DNA from: CAIQPO01 sp964648275
GTDB taxonomy: Bacteria > Patescibacteriota > Microgenomatia > UBA1400 > MFAQ01
Direction: 5' to 3'
Length of the DNA: 49,741 nucleotides
NCBI GenBank assembly: GCA_964648275.1
Contig: CAZYOB010000005.1
Coordinates: 1-49,741 of the forward strand
Shown here: positions 1-8,230 of the stretch, piece by piece
How the letters are laid out: every line of letters starts with the position of its first letter
How positions within the stretch are numbered: position 1 is the stretch's first letter
Made by a program: the position numbers and the translations under genes
Notes under the pieces: model-generated
The model's database searches: none
The model's input: the letters and a program-made list of their open reading frames with translations, nothing else
Told to the model about the DNA's origin: nothing

Positions 1-248
1 GGATGGATGTATTGGAAACCGGCTTTGACGATAAAACCGGTCTCTCCGAATTGTCCTTGGGCAGTTTGACCGATGGTGACTCCCAGTCCGAAAGAGGGGG
101 ATGATAGCTGTCCTCCACCGATGTTTACAGTACTGAAATTGATGTTGAAAGAGGGGGAAAAGAGAAAATCCGCATCGGAGGTATTCGGAGCAAAAATCGT
201 GAAAATGAATACGAGGATAGGGAATAATATAAGGTATTGGAGTTTCAT
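1..248 (-). CDS. Secreted protein, 3' end outside the window
   Basis: Reading from ATG at 246-248 down to base 1 gives 82 codons with no stop, so the gene runs off the left edge. Residues 1-27 form a signal peptide or membrane anchor (MKLQYLILFPILVFIFTIF, then polar residues and an Ala-Asp junction). The visible mature part has short Gly-rich repeats (VNIGGGQLSS, GVTIGQTAQGQF, GFIVKAGFQYI) like the beta-strand pattern of small secreted proteins in CPR genomes. No catalytic motif is visible. The start overlaps the TGA of a short upstream reading frame in an ATGA arrangement. I see a real coding frame but cannot name the family. Confidence 0.6.
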   Translation of the reverse strand, partial: MKLQYLILFPILVFIFTIFAPNTSDADFLFSPSFNINFSTVNIGGGQLSSPSFGLGVTIGQTAQGQFGETGFIVKAGFQYIH

Positions 249-411
249 TTCAGGGGGTTTTTGAGGATGTCTTTGGGTTTTGTGAGGTAATCTTTATGCA
301 TGCGATCGGCTTGTCTGTGTAGTTTTGATATGGTCTGTAAAGTAAGGGTGATATAGTTGAGCTTTGTGCGGAAGAGGACTGATATAACCCGAATGAATTA
401 GGCATATATTA

Positions 412-1158
412 TCATTCTAAATCAATCTTATCGGATGTTTCTTTAATTGAGTTTTCAAAAGCGTTCGTGGATGTGTAAAGGGTAATAAGGTCCTGTTGGA
501 TCACCCTTAACTTGTCTACGAAGCCGGAAGGAACTGAGGTGATGTTGTCTCCTTTGGAGTTAAAGAAAATGACCAGGTCGGAGACCGAGTTCAAGACAGA
601 AGAAAGGGATGGTTTGGCCGAAGTCGAGATCCAAAGGAGCGAATCAGTCTCTTCTTCCTGTATCACGTTTGAAAGGATGTGAATTCGTCCCTTTTGAGCC
701 TGGCTTGAGAGGTAGTTGCGGCCAAAGAGGATGGCAAGAGGAGTGACGAAGCCAAGACTAAGAATGTTGATGAGTATTTCAGGAGTGAGATGAGCTTGAT
801 TCTGCCAAAGGAAGAGGCCAATGAGAAGGACAGAGACGGCTCCGGCTTGGAATGGTTGGAAAAGTAGAGCCAGTGCGAAGAGGAGGAAGTCAAGGATGAA
901 AAAGAGTGGTGAGGTGGCTGAACCGGTAGAAAACACCAGTAGAAGGGTGATAATTGTCAGAATGATCGTAGATGACAAATTGGACTGGGTTAGTGATGCC
1001 TTTCTCGATTGGATCATTCTGGTGACGAAATAGACGAATGTAAGGGCTCCGGTGAGCTGTAAGTTGTATTGAGCCAGTGTTGGTGTGCTTGACCAAAGAA
1101 AGCTAAAAATAACCGCAAAGAAGAGAGTGATTGTATGAAGAAGATTCAAGCGATTCAT
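412..1158 (-). CDS. Multi-pass membrane protein of unknown function
   Basis: 248 residues. About five hydrophobic segments lie between residues 8 and 145, followed by a cytoplasmic tail of about 100 residues that includes an EEET acidic patch and ends in a charged helix. The layout resembles the sensor half of a histidine kinase (membrane domain plus linker), but there is no H-box or ATPase domain, so it is not a complete kinase. The -10-like TATTAT lies 6 nt before the ATG and there is no Shine-Dalgarno site, which suggests a leaderless mRNA. The secreted protein at the window edge follows about 160 nt downstream on the same strand. No specific function can be assigned. Confidence 0.6.
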   Translation of the reverse strand: MNRLNLLHTITLFFAVIFSFLWSSTPTLAQYNLQLTGALTFVYFVTRMIQSRKASLTQSNLSSTIILTIITLLLVFSTGSATSPLFFILDFLLFALALLFQPFQAGAVSVLLIGLFLWQNQAHLTPEILINILSLGFVTPLAILFGRNYLSSQAQKGRIHILSNVIQEEETDSLLWISTSAKPSLSSVLNSVSDLVIFFNSKGDNITSVPSGFVDKLRVIQQDLITLYTSTNAFENSIKETSDKIDLE

Positions 1159-1569
1159 ACCTTAATAATACTAGAAAAATTAAGATCCAAAATATAACTT
1201 GATTGTTTTAGTCAAAAAAAATAGCCGTCATTCCGGATGGGAATAACTTATAGATGATTGTGAAAAATATAACAAAAGTATATGCCAGAGAGAATGGTAG
1301 GTGTTGCGGTGATTTGCGGAAATGATATAAGTGGGTGCGGAATATGCTGATATATTATGTTCTATAATTATCAGTTATCTTATTAGAGTGCTTGATGTTC
1401 TATGCAAGGATAAGATAATATTATTCCGTGAAAGTTATGTGTCTTATGGTGTTGATTACGAACTGGTTTACGGAAATATAAATATACCGACAATATTTAG
1501 AAAGACAAATATATGAGTGAAAACATACTTAAATAGAGGTATATAGAAAACGGAGTAAAATATATATTC
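1159..1569. other. AT-rich intergenic region
   Basis: 411 bases between the divergent membrane protein and comEA. It is clearly more AT-rich than the flanking genes. One 61-codon GTG-started frame (1331-1516) exists, but it has no ribosome binding site and an unremarkable composition. Several TATAAT-like strings are expected by chance here. I see no RNA gene or repeat. Confidence 0.5.
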
Positions 1570-2160
1570 ATGGACATTATAAAAATTAGAGATGAAATGA
1601 TGTCACGGAGATGGCTCCTTATCGCAATCATGTTATTTGGTGGCTTTCTAGTTATTACTGGCCTTTTTAGAGGTATTTTAGAGAGTCGTCAGGTTCAAGT
1701 CGAGTACATTGAAAATGATGAGGAAATATTTGAGGATAAAATTATTGTTGATGTTGAAGGAGGGGTAATTAATCCCGGCGTTTATGAGTTATCTTCCGGA
1801 TCAAGAATTAAAGATGCCATAGTGGCGGCAGGGGGAATATCTTCAGATGCAAACCGAGAGACCTTTGTTAAATTATTTAATTTAGCCCAACTTTTGAAGG
1901 ACGGGCAGAAAATATACGTGCCTTTAGCTTCAGAAAGTAATACTGGGGTAGGGTATGATGAGCACAAAAATGCAGATAGGGTAATTAATATTAACGAGGC
2001 AAGTGAGCAAGAGTTAGATACCCTCGAGGGTATAGGACCGGCAAGGGCAATGGCAATTATTCAGGGAAGGCCTTATTCCGAGGTAGATGAATTAGTTGGA
2101 AAAGGAGTGTTGTCGAGCTCTATTTTAGAGAAAATTAGACTTAAGATAATCGTTTATTGA
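1570..2160 (+). CDS. comEA: Competence protein ComEA, membrane-anchored DNA receptor
   Basis: ComEA binds incoming double-stranded DNA outside the membrane during natural transformation. The 196 residues show a short cytoplasmic start, a membrane anchor (about 15-35), an SLBB-like domain (58-120; DVEGGVINPGVYEL is the family signature) and a C-terminal double helix-hairpin-helix domain (138-196) with ININEASEQELDTLEGIGPA, the classic DNA-binding motif. The length is normal. The last codon and stop overlap the TTG start of the next gene (TTGA), so translation of comEA and comEC is probably coupled. The gene is AT-richer than the rest of the window. Confidence 0.9.
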   Translation: MDIIKIRDEMMSRRWLLIAIMLFGGFLVITGLFRGILESRQVQVEYIENDEEIFEDKIIVDVEGGVINPGVYELSSGSRIKDAIVAAGGISSDANRETFVKLFNLAQLLKDGQKIYVPLASESNTGVGYDEHKNADRVININEASEQELDTLEGIGPARAMAIIQGRPYSEVDELVGKGVLSSSILEKIRLKIIVY

Positions 2161-3293
2161 ACCTAAAAATGTTTTGGTTTATTAGGATTGCTGTGTTGTT
2201 ATTTATTTTGGAGCTGAGGCTGTTTAATTCTCAAGTAGAAGGACTGTCGATGGTAAAAGGTAGAAAGGTGAGAGTTACAGGTAATATAGACAAAATATCT
2301 CGTAATGTATCAAACTGTAAAATCGACGTCGGGGATTTTTGGTTTGAAATTGAGGGTTGGTGTAGATTTTCACAAGGGAGCGTAATTAGTGTAATTGGCA
2401 CTATTGATAGGAGTGTGACAGACATGTTTTTCGGGCAAATGAGGCTAACCAGCGCGCTAATAGACGATTCGAATATTGAGGTTGTGGTGACCCAAGAGGA
2501 TGACAAAAAACCAGGGGTTTTTCAGGTTTTGCGTGAAAAAATTAGGCATAGATTTATTCGTGTTTTGCCGGTTTTTGAGGCGGGTCTAGTATCAGGAATG
2601 ATTACCGGTGATAAAGAAGGATTATCAAGGAGCGCTTATCAATTAATGATTGATAGCGGAACAATCCACATTATAGTGGCAAGTGGATATAACGTGATGC
2701 TGGTGGCCGGAACTTTGATGAGTGGCCTTTTCTGGCTGCTTAAGAGGTCCAGAGCGATGATATTCACCTTGGTCAGTGTAGTTCTCTATACCTTACTGGC
2801 AGGAGGTGATCCACCAGTTGTAAGAGCGGCGATAATGGCCGGAGTGTTACTCATAGGAGGAGTGCTGGGAAGAAAGAGTGTCAGCTGGTGGTCGTTATTG
2901 TTGGCGGGGTGGGTGATGGTAATGATAGAACCGGAGATGTTGACGAACGCAAGTTTCCAGTTATCCATGGGAGCAAGTGTGGGGTTGATGATCGTTTACC
3001 CAATGATAATGAGTATGTCTGTTATGAAAAGTAATAGATTGATAGAGTTATCCGATAAGCTTGGGATAATGACGACTGTCTCCACAATGATGACTACCGC
3101 TCCGATCATCTGGTGGCATTTTGGACGATTTAGTGCGGTGGCTTTGTTGAGCAATGTTTTGATACTGCCTTTTGTGAGTGTGATCATGATCCTGGGGGTG
3201 ATGACTTTGGTACTTGGTGGTTTGACCGCGCCGTTTCTTTACGCAGCTTCTCACTGGGTAGTGATGGTAATCGAGTTTTTTGCCAGAGGGTAA
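2157..3293 (+). CDS. comEC: ComEC/Rec2 channel domain (N-terminal part of split ComEC)
   Basis: This is the integral-membrane channel that passes single-stranded DNA into the cell. It has 378 residues: an N-terminal hydrophobic segment, an OB-like DUF4131 region (about 30-110) and the Competence domain (about 140-378) with the hallmarks SGTIHIIVASGYNV, GGDPPVVRAAIMAG and NASFQLSMGASVGLM. I chose the TTG start because it overlaps the comEA stop; an ATG four codons later (2169) is the alternative. The metallo-beta-lactamase part normally fused to the C-terminus is absent here. It follows in the same reading frame after two stop codons (TAA ACT AGA TAA), so this is a gene split rather than a frameshift. 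Confidence 0.88.
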   Translation: MNLKMFWFIRIAVLLFILELRLFNSQVEGLSMVKGRKVRVTGNIDKISRNVSNCKIDVGDFWFEIEGWCRFSQGSVISVIGTIDRSVTDMFFGQMRLTSALIDDSNIEVVVTQEDDKKPGVFQVLREKIRHRFIRVLPVFEAGLVSGMITGDKEGLSRSAYQLMIDSGTIHIIVASGYNVMLVAGTLMSGLFWLLKRSRAMIFTLVSVVLYTLLAGGDPPVVRAAIMAGVLLIGGVLGRKSVSWWSLLLAGWVMVMIEPEMLTNASFQLSMGASVGLMIVYPMIMSMSVMKSNRLIELSDKLGIMTTVSTMMTTAPIIWWHFGRFSAVALLSNVLILPFVSVIMILGVMTLVLGGLTAPFLYAASHWVVMVIEFFARG

Positions 3294-3302
3294 ACTAGAT
3301 AA

Positions 3303-4076
3303 GTGAAGAACATATTATGGATTGGGCTAATCTTGTTGATGCTTGGAGTTTGGACTTGGCAACAGTTTCCGGACGGGAAATTGAGGCTCATCTTTTGCGA
3401 TGTCGGCCAGGGTGACGGTGCGGTGATTTCCTTGGGTTATTTCCAAGCGATGATAGATACGGGTGAGAGTGGAGAAAAGATACTTGACTGTTTGTCTGAT
3501 CATATGCCGTATTGGGATAAGAGACTGGAGGTCGTGTTTTTGTCGCATCCGGACAGTGACCATGCCGGGGCGTTACCAGAGATTGAGCGGAGTTATGAAG
3601 TGGGTCGGGTGATAAGAAGTGCCGGTCTTGGTGATATCGTCCGTATCAGAGATTTACAGTTTGAAGTATTAAGTAGGGGGAGTTTGGGTAGTCAAACCGG
3701 TGATGATGGTTGTGAAACCACTAATGAGTGTTCAATGGTAATCAGGGTAGTCTATAAAAAATTTTCGGGGTTGTTCACCGGTGATATGGGAGAAAAGGAA
3801 GAATTGGCACTCTTGGGTCGGGGAGTGATTAAAGAATCGGATGTTTTAAAAGTTGCCCATCATGGGTCAAAATTCAGTTCAACAATTGAGTTTTTGGAGA
3901 CACTACGCCCAGAATTGGCCGTGATATCAGTGGGAGCGAAAAACAGGTATGGTCATCCGACAAGTGATACTTTGAGTCGGTTGGATGCAGTCGGGGCAAA
4001 GGTGATGAGAACCGACGAAAGGGGAACTATAGAGGTAGTGACAGACGGTGAACAGTCCTGGGTGGTAAAAAAATGA
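3303..4076 (+). CDS. ComEC-type metallo-beta-lactamase domain protein
   Basis: 257 residues from a GTG start: a single N-terminal membrane segment (4-20), then a metallo-beta-lactamase fold. Visible motifs are FCDVGQGDGA, the metal-binding SHPDSDHAGAL (H82, D84, D86, H87), FTGDMGEKEE and VAHHGSKFSS, in the order seen in the C-terminal domain of ComEC. That domain is thought to degrade the non-transported DNA strand. It starts 9 nt after the comEC stop and in the same frame, without a Shine-Dalgarno site, so expression may depend on re-initiation. Together with comEA and comEC it makes a three-gene DNA-uptake operon. A stand-alone hydrolase role is possible but less likely. Confidence 0.85.
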   Translation: MKNILWIGLILLMLGVWTWQQFPDGKLRLIFCDVGQGDGAVISLGYFQAMIDTGESGEKILDCLSDHMPYWDKRLEVVFLSHPDSDHAGALPEIERSYEVGRVIRSAGLGDIVRIRDLQFEVLSRGSLGSQTGDDGCETTNECSMVIRVVYKKFSGLFTGDMGEKEELALLGRGVIKESDVLKVAHHGSKFSSTIEFLETLRPELAVISVGAKNRYGHPTSDTLSRLDAVGAKVMRTDERGTIEVVTDGEQSWVVKK

Positions 4077-4096
4077 CCCGCCTGGTGGGCGGGTCA
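4067..4096 (-). terminator. Rho-independent terminator for the minus gene at 4104
   Basis: A 9-bp stem, TGACCCGCC (4074-4082) with GGCGGGTCA (4088-4096), is followed on the minus strand by seven T. The stop codon of the plus gene forms the first bases of the stem, so it may also stop plus-strand transcription, although the T-run is only on the minus side. Confidence 0.8.
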
Positions 4097-4103
4097 GATA
4101 AAC

Positions 4104-4463
4104 TTACCGGGATGGACAGAGTTGGTACTCGGCAGAGGGTATAACGACCAAGGAATCCCTTACCCACTCGATAGTGCCATCGGTATAGATGACACTGATC
4201 ATTCTATGAGTAGGAAAGAACCAGGTGGGGAGTTTGTACCATGATTGTTTGCCTTCGGGACTTGTCAGGCTGACAAAGCCGGCACGGTTCTCTTGGCAGG
4301 GCTGGCCGTCTGCAAGTATAGTTTGGCCGGATAATACGACTATGCCGTCACCAGGTTCGATGTTGGTGGGTGCGTCCAACAGGCTCACTGGAAACAGTAT
4401 TCCGAACAAAAGTGCGATCATAAGGGCAAAGAAGGCGATCACGATTAAAGGGTTGTCGTTCAT
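4104..4463 (-). CDS. Small membrane-anchored extracytoplasmic protein
   Basis: 119 residues with one N-terminal membrane helix (about 6-28) and a soluble domain of about 90 residues expected outside the membrane. The domain is beta-rich with several Trp residues (SWYKLPTWFFPTHR, IEWVRDSLVVI) and two Cys (in QPCQENR and YQLCPSR) that could form a disulfide. AAGGAGC precedes the ATG at a good distance, placing it among the Shine-Dalgarno genes of the window. It has its own terminator and lies convergent to the competence operon. The family is not recognised. Confidence 0.6.
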   Translation of the reverse strand: MNDNPLIVIAFFALMIALLFGILFPVSLLDAPTNIEPGDGIVVLSGQTILADGQPCQENRAGFVSLTSPEGKQSWYKLPTWFFPTHRMISVIYTDGTIEWVRDSLVVIPSAEYQLCPSR

Positions 4464-4567
4464 TGGGGCTCCTTTTTTTGAAAGTACGGGTTATCTGATG
4501 GGATTGTACCATGACTTATAATATTAAACCAGTGCCTACAAGAAGATGTTAAGTTACAATAGACGAT

Positions 4568-5842
4568 ATGAGATTCGAACCAAAAGTATTTAAATTAGGA
4601 AAATTAAGAGTAGTGCTGGTGAAAGAAGCCAGGGAAAGCGTGACGGTACGAGCGATGGTGGGGACAGGGTCAAGAGAAGAAAGTGACAAAGAGGCTGGGA
4701 GCGCTCATTTCTTGGAACACTTTGTTTTTAAGGGAACCAAAAAATATCCCGGGATGTATGACATAAATACGGCTGTAGAAGAAGTGGGAGGAGCATTCAA
4801 TGCATATACCGGTCAGAATGAAATGGGATTTTGGGTAAAAATGGATAAGACACACCTTGGTAGAGCGGTACAGATAGTTGGTCAGGTAATCACGGAGCCT
4901 TTATTGCCAAAAGAACATTTTGATAAAGAAAGGGGGACAATCTTGGAGGAACTGCATATGTATGAGGACAGGCCTTCGAGTAAGGCGGCCGAGGAGATGG
5001 TGAAGTTGCTATACGGAAAAACAAACCTGGGAAGACCAATCATCGGCACCGTTGAGAGTTTGAATGGGATGACAGTTGAACATCTGAGAGCTTACCTTGA
5101 GAAGTGGTTCGTGGCAGGGAATATCATTGTGGGAGTAGTGGGAGATTACGGGAGTGATGAGAAGGTTTTGGCGATGATTAAAGAAGAGATGGCCAACCTC
5201 ATTGCAGACGAAAGGAAGGTGCCCAAGAAGGATTTGTATGAATGGGATACGCAGAAGGCATTGAGGGCAAAATTGATTTCCAGAAAACTGGATCAGGCGG
5301 CCGTGTTCGTCGGATTTAGGGGAATTGAGTTAACACATAGGTTGAGATATGCGCTAGACCTGACCAACATCATCTTGGGTGATGGCTGGTTGTCCAGATT
5401 ATTGAAAGAGGTACGTGAGGAAAGAGGGTGGGCATATTCGATCAGATCCGGTACGGATCAGTTCCCAGACGTTGGTGATGTGATGATCGGTGCCGGGTTG
5501 CCTAAAGACAAGTTGAATGAAGCGGTGGGATTGATCGTAGACATCTGCATGGGTCTTTCCGGACAGAATCGATGGATGATCAGGGATGAAGAATTAAAGT
5601 CTGCCAAGGATACTTTCAGAGGGAGATTCTCTCTGCAGCATGATATCCCTGAGGAGGTGCTCGGGTCTGCCCTAGAAGACCTGATGTTCGAGGGGAAGAT
5701 CTACACTCCCGATGAGATATTCAAAAACATTGAAAAAGTAACCTTGGATGAAGTGAAGGAACTCTCACAGATGGTATTTAAGAAGGAAAAAATGTCAATT
5801 GCGGTAGTGGGTAACTATCGGAAGTTGGAATTACCTATTTAG
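4568..5842 (+). CDS. M16 family zinc peptidase (insulinase/processing peptidase type)
   Basis: The 424-residue length fits a single M16 unit of two half-domains. The inverted zinc motif HFLEH (H47, E50, H51) is intact and is followed by ERGTILEELHMYEDRPSSKA, which carries the third zinc-ligand glutamate. The second half contains the typical WLSRLLKEVREERGWAYSIRS segment. Such enzymes degrade peptides of limited size; the bacterial substrate is unknown. There is no signal peptide, so it is probably cytoplasmic. TACAAT lies 7 nt before the ATG and no Shine-Dalgarno is present, pointing to a leaderless transcript. Its last 8 nt overlap the convergent zinc-ribbon gene. Confidence 0.92.
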   Translation: MRFEPKVFKLGKLRVVLVKEARESVTVRAMVGTGSREESDKEAGSAHFLEHFVFKGTKKYPGMYDINTAVEEVGGAFNAYTGQNEMGFWVKMDKTHLGRAVQIVGQVITEPLLPKEHFDKERGTILEELHMYEDRPSSKAAEEMVKLLYGKTNLGRPIIGTVESLNGMTVEHLRAYLEKWFVAGNIIVGVVGDYGSDEKVLAMIKEEMANLIADERKVPKKDLYEWDTQKALRAKLISRKLDQAAVFVGFRGIELTHRLRYALDLTNIILGDGWLSRLLKEVREERGWAYSIRSGTDQFPDVGDVMIGAGLPKDKLNEAVGLIVDICMGLSGQNRWMIRDEELKSAKDTFRGRFSLQHDIPEEVLGSALEDLMFEGKIYTPDEIFKNIEKVTLDEVKELSQMVFKKEKMSIAVVGNYRKLELPI

Positions 5843-6005
5843 TTTTTGGCTTGGATGGGTGGAGAGCCTCCGAGTTTTTGATGGCGGAGCATATTGGGCA
5901 GTAGACAGGTTCGGGAAGGTCTTTTTGGGCGTTCAATTTCTGCTCATATTCAGAGTAAACAAAGGAATTGTGGCAGTTTTGGCAGTTAAGGATTTTGTCA
6001 GGCAT
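5835..6005 (-). CDS. Small zinc-ribbon protein
   Basis: 56 residues from the ATG at 6003-6005. A longer in-frame version would run into the tRNA gene and is rejected. Two CxxC pairs, LNCQNCHNSF and YCPICSAIK, spaced about 30 residues apart with the intervening YSEYEQKLNAQKDL, match the family called probable zinc-ribbon domain (zf-trcl type). It probably binds one zinc and takes part in nucleic-acid or protein contacts; the partner is unknown. It lies 15 nt downstream of tRNA-Ala on the same strand and could be cotranscribed. It overlaps the M16 stop by 8 nt. Confidence 0.75.
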   Translation of the reverse strand: MPDKILNCQNCHNSFVYSEYEQKLNAQKDLPEPVYCPICSAIKNSEALHPSKPKTK

Positions 6006-6020
6006 ATTTTTTGTATTTAG

Positions 6021-6093
6021 TGGACCTGATCGGACTCGAACCGACCACCTCTGCAATGCGAATGCAGCGCTCTACCAGATGAGCTACAGGCCC
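6021..6093 (-). tRNA. tRNA-Ala (anticodon CGC)
   Basis: 73 nt. Full cloverleaf: acceptor GGGCCTG with CAGGTCC including the G3-U70 wobble that marks alanine tRNAs, D-arm AGCTCATCTGGTAGAGC, anticodon stem-loop CTGCA-TTCGCAT-TGCAG reading CGC, T-arm GGTCGGTTCGAGTCCGATC, discriminator A. CCA is not encoded (the next bases are CTA). Confidence 0.95.
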
Positions 6094-6209
6094 TCAACCT
6101 ATATTTTATCAGCCTTAGGGTGGGTAATCTCGGGTAATGGTTGATATAATACAAAAGTTTGCTTCGTTAGAGGCAACGGCACATTTCCAAATTTTAAAAA
6201 GGAGTGCAT

Positions 6210-8051
6210 ATGCTTGGAACAGTGTTGGTCGGCACGTTGATTTTGACTGCGATTCTTGGTCTGCCTCAGTTCTTGGTCAAAGGAGGCATTAAATACGCTC
6301 TCGGATGGCTATTGATCGGGGCGATCTTCAACTTCATCTTCCTGTGGATCTATGTATACTTTGCCCTTCCGGCGATGACCGGACCCCTGGGTGGTTATGG
6401 ATTCTTGTGGCTACCAATATTAATCAACGTTTTTGCAGCCGGTGCAATGACCATGTTCAAGAGTGAGGACTACAGATCCGACGAAGATGATTCAAGAAAT
6501 CACGTTGCGGCCTTTTTGAGCATGGGAAGCGCCTTGCTGGTATTGGTCATAATCTGGGTGGTAATATCTTTCTCTTCCTGGAAACAAGATTCAAGAAAGC
6601 TTGCCTTTTCCAATGTTGTGCCTGCAACCCCGGTGACCGAGATCATGGGCGACGGGACCACCAAAGTAAGAGACGCCTCTATTCCCGGGTCAGACGAAAA
6701 GCATTTGCCGATCGTCACCGACGGAAATGCCCTTAACAGGGCAGGAGGGTCTTTGACCGGAACATTGGGTTCTAACTACAGTTGGGGTAAGCAGGTGGTT
6801 CAGTCGATCAATGGACATCTGTACAGAGTCTCTCTAATGGAGTTCAAGGATTTCTGGGCATGGAAAAGGAACCCTACCAAGACCACACCTCAGTTCATCA
6901 TGATCGATGCGGAGAACCCTCTGGTTGAGAGTGCTCCAACCCCATACACCATCAAATATTTTACCGGGGCCTATTTCGGTAATGACGTCTTACGCTACCT
7001 ATATACCCATGGTTACTCAAGCTACCTGTTGGTCGATCCGACGATTGAGGTCTCGGATGACTTAAAAGTATACGAGACTGTGGGTCTGGGAAAGTATGTC
7101 ATGGGGTGGTCGGGTATCGAGATCCAGGCCATGGCCATGGTCGATGTAACGACCGGTGCGGTCGATGTATGTCAGATAAGCAATTGCCCCGCCTGGATCG
7201 ACAGAGTACTGCCAGATGACGCTACGGATACGTATGTTGACTGGTACGGACTCTACAATGATGCAGGCTGGTGGAACCTTGGTAAGGTCAACACTCTGAT
7301 GGGTGCGGACGACAAGGCGGTTCCAATTTACAACGGGGAACATGTAGCCTGGCAATACATCATGACGAGCCGCAACATGAAAGATAATAGCGGTGTTGGT
7401 CTGATCCTGTATGACGCACGAGAGAGAGTGGGCACCTACTACACTTTCAATAGTCCATTCCCTGTCGGCGGTCAGGTACGCTCCACTTTTGAGAACAACA
7501 AAACCCTGAAACAGTCGTCGACTACGGTGGATCAGATGATCTTGGTCAATATCTTCGGTGAAAACACTTGGGTAGCGACGATGGTGACTCCGGCAGCCAA
7601 TGGTACACAATACCAGTACACGGCCTTCGCCCGGGCTAACAAAACGACGGTGTCCGATGATGTGCAGTTTGATAAGGATCCCAAGATCGCACTGCGAAAC
7701 TATGAGATGTGGTTGGCAACTCACAGGGATACAAGTGAAGCCGATCCGACCCAGGAATCCGTGACGGTGATTCTTGAAGGTTACGTCGCCAGTGTCGGAA
7801 CTACTACCGTTCAGGGAAATACATATCATGTCTTTACTATGAATGACATGGATGCAAAGCCAGTGACCTACACTGATGACAATGGGGCAGAACAGACACG
7901 GTACTTTGTCGGACTTTACAGCCCGACGCAGACGATTGAACTGCCGCTAACAGCTTCCGATCATCATGTATTGGTAACTTATTTGGATACCAACCTCTCA
8001 GCGGAGGTACAGATTCAGGCGTTTGAAGATCTGGATGTACCTCCTCAGTAA
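6210..8051 (+). CDS. Large membrane-anchored protein with extracytoplasmic domain
   Basis: 613 residues. AGGAG five nt upstream selects the ATG at 6210 over an in-frame GTG at 6204. Four membrane helices fill the first 130 residues, and a soluble domain of nearly 480 residues follows, beginning after FSSWKQDSRK. The soluble part has many aromatic residues and segments such as YGLYNDAGWWNLG and MVDVTTGAVDV, reminiscent of large membrane proteins of unknown function with a beta-rich outer domain. No enzyme motif is seen. TATAAT at 6145-6150 inside TTGATATAAT gives a leader of about 55 nt. It stands alone between two tRNA-Ala genes and has its own terminator. It belongs to the window's Shine-Dalgarno class of envelope genes. 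Confidence 0.7.
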   Translation: MLGTVLVGTLILTAILGLPQFLVKGGIKYALGWLLIGAIFNFIFLWIYVYFALPAMTGPLGGYGFLWLPILINVFAAGAMTMFKSEDYRSDEDDSRNHVAAFLSMGSALLVLVIIWVVISFSSWKQDSRKLAFSNVVPATPVTEIMGDGTTKVRDASIPGSDEKHLPIVTDGNALNRAGGSLTGTLGSNYSWGKQVVQSINGHLYRVSLMEFKDFWAWKRNPTKTTPQFIMIDAENPLVESAPTPYTIKYFTGAYFGNDVLRYLYTHGYSSYLLVDPTIEVSDDLKVYETVGLGKYVMGWSGIEIQAMAMVDVTTGAVDVCQISNCPAWIDRVLPDDATDTYVDWYGLYNDAGWWNLGKVNTLMGADDKAVPIYNGEHVAWQYIMTSRNMKDNSGVGLILYDARERVGTYYTFNSPFPVGGQVRSTFENNKTLKQSSTTVDQMILVNIFGENTWVATMVTPAANGTQYQYTAFARANKTTVSDDVQFDKDPKIALRNYEMWLATHRDTSEADPTQESVTVILEGYVASVGTTTVQGNTYHVFTMNDMDAKPVTYTDDNGAEQTRYFVGLYSPTQTIELPLTASDHHVLVTYLDTNLSAEVQIQAFEDLDVPPQ

Positions 8052-8059
8052 GATTTTTT

Positions 8060-8086
8060 CCCCGCCTTAAAAGGGCGGGGATTTTT
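8060..8086 (+). terminator. Rho-independent terminator
   Basis: CCCCGCC (8060-8066) pairs with GGCGGGG (8074-8080), followed by ATTTTT. It closes the gene ending at 8051. Confidence 0.85.
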
Positions 8087-8116
8087 CATGGTTATGTTAA
8101 AATATATGAGTATTTT

Positions 8117-8189
8117 GGGCCCTTAGCTCATCTGGTAGAGCGCTTCTATGGCATAGAAGAGGTGGTCGGTTCGAGTCCGATAGGGTCCA
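8117..8189 (+). tRNA. tRNA-Ala (anticodon GGC)
   Basis: 73 nt. Acceptor GGGCCCT with AGGGTCC keeps the G3-U70 pair; anticodon stem-loop CTTCT-ATGGCAT-AGAAG reads GGC; T-arm GGTCGGTTCGAGTCCGATA; discriminator A; CCA not encoded. D- and T-arms are nearly identical to the tRNA-Ala(CGC) 2 kb away, suggesting that the two isoacceptors arose by duplication. Confidence 0.95.
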
Positions 8190-8197
8190 CAAAGTTG

Positions 8198-8220
8198 ACC
8201 GGCTTGGTAGCCGGTCTTTT
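8198..8220 (+). terminator. Terminator after tRNA-Ala(GGC)
   Basis: ACCGGCT (8198-8204), loop TGGT, AGCCGGT (8209-8215), then CTTTT. It lies 8 nt after the mature tRNA end and just before the stop of the convergent gene at 8231. Confidence 0.75.
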
Positions 8221-8230
8221 AATGTATTGA

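Noticed and set aside
73..264. 63-codon plus-strand frame at the left edge
   Set aside because: The opposite strand carries a convincing signal-peptide protein over the same bases.
1331..1516. 61-codon frame between the membrane protein and comEA
   Set aside because: GTG start without a ribosome site in a very AT-rich stretch; no family resemblance.
7062..7829. 255-codon open frame on the minus strand
   Set aside because: It lies wholly inside the well-supported gene at 6210-8051, has no ribosome site and no recognisable protein; it is a codon-bias shadow.
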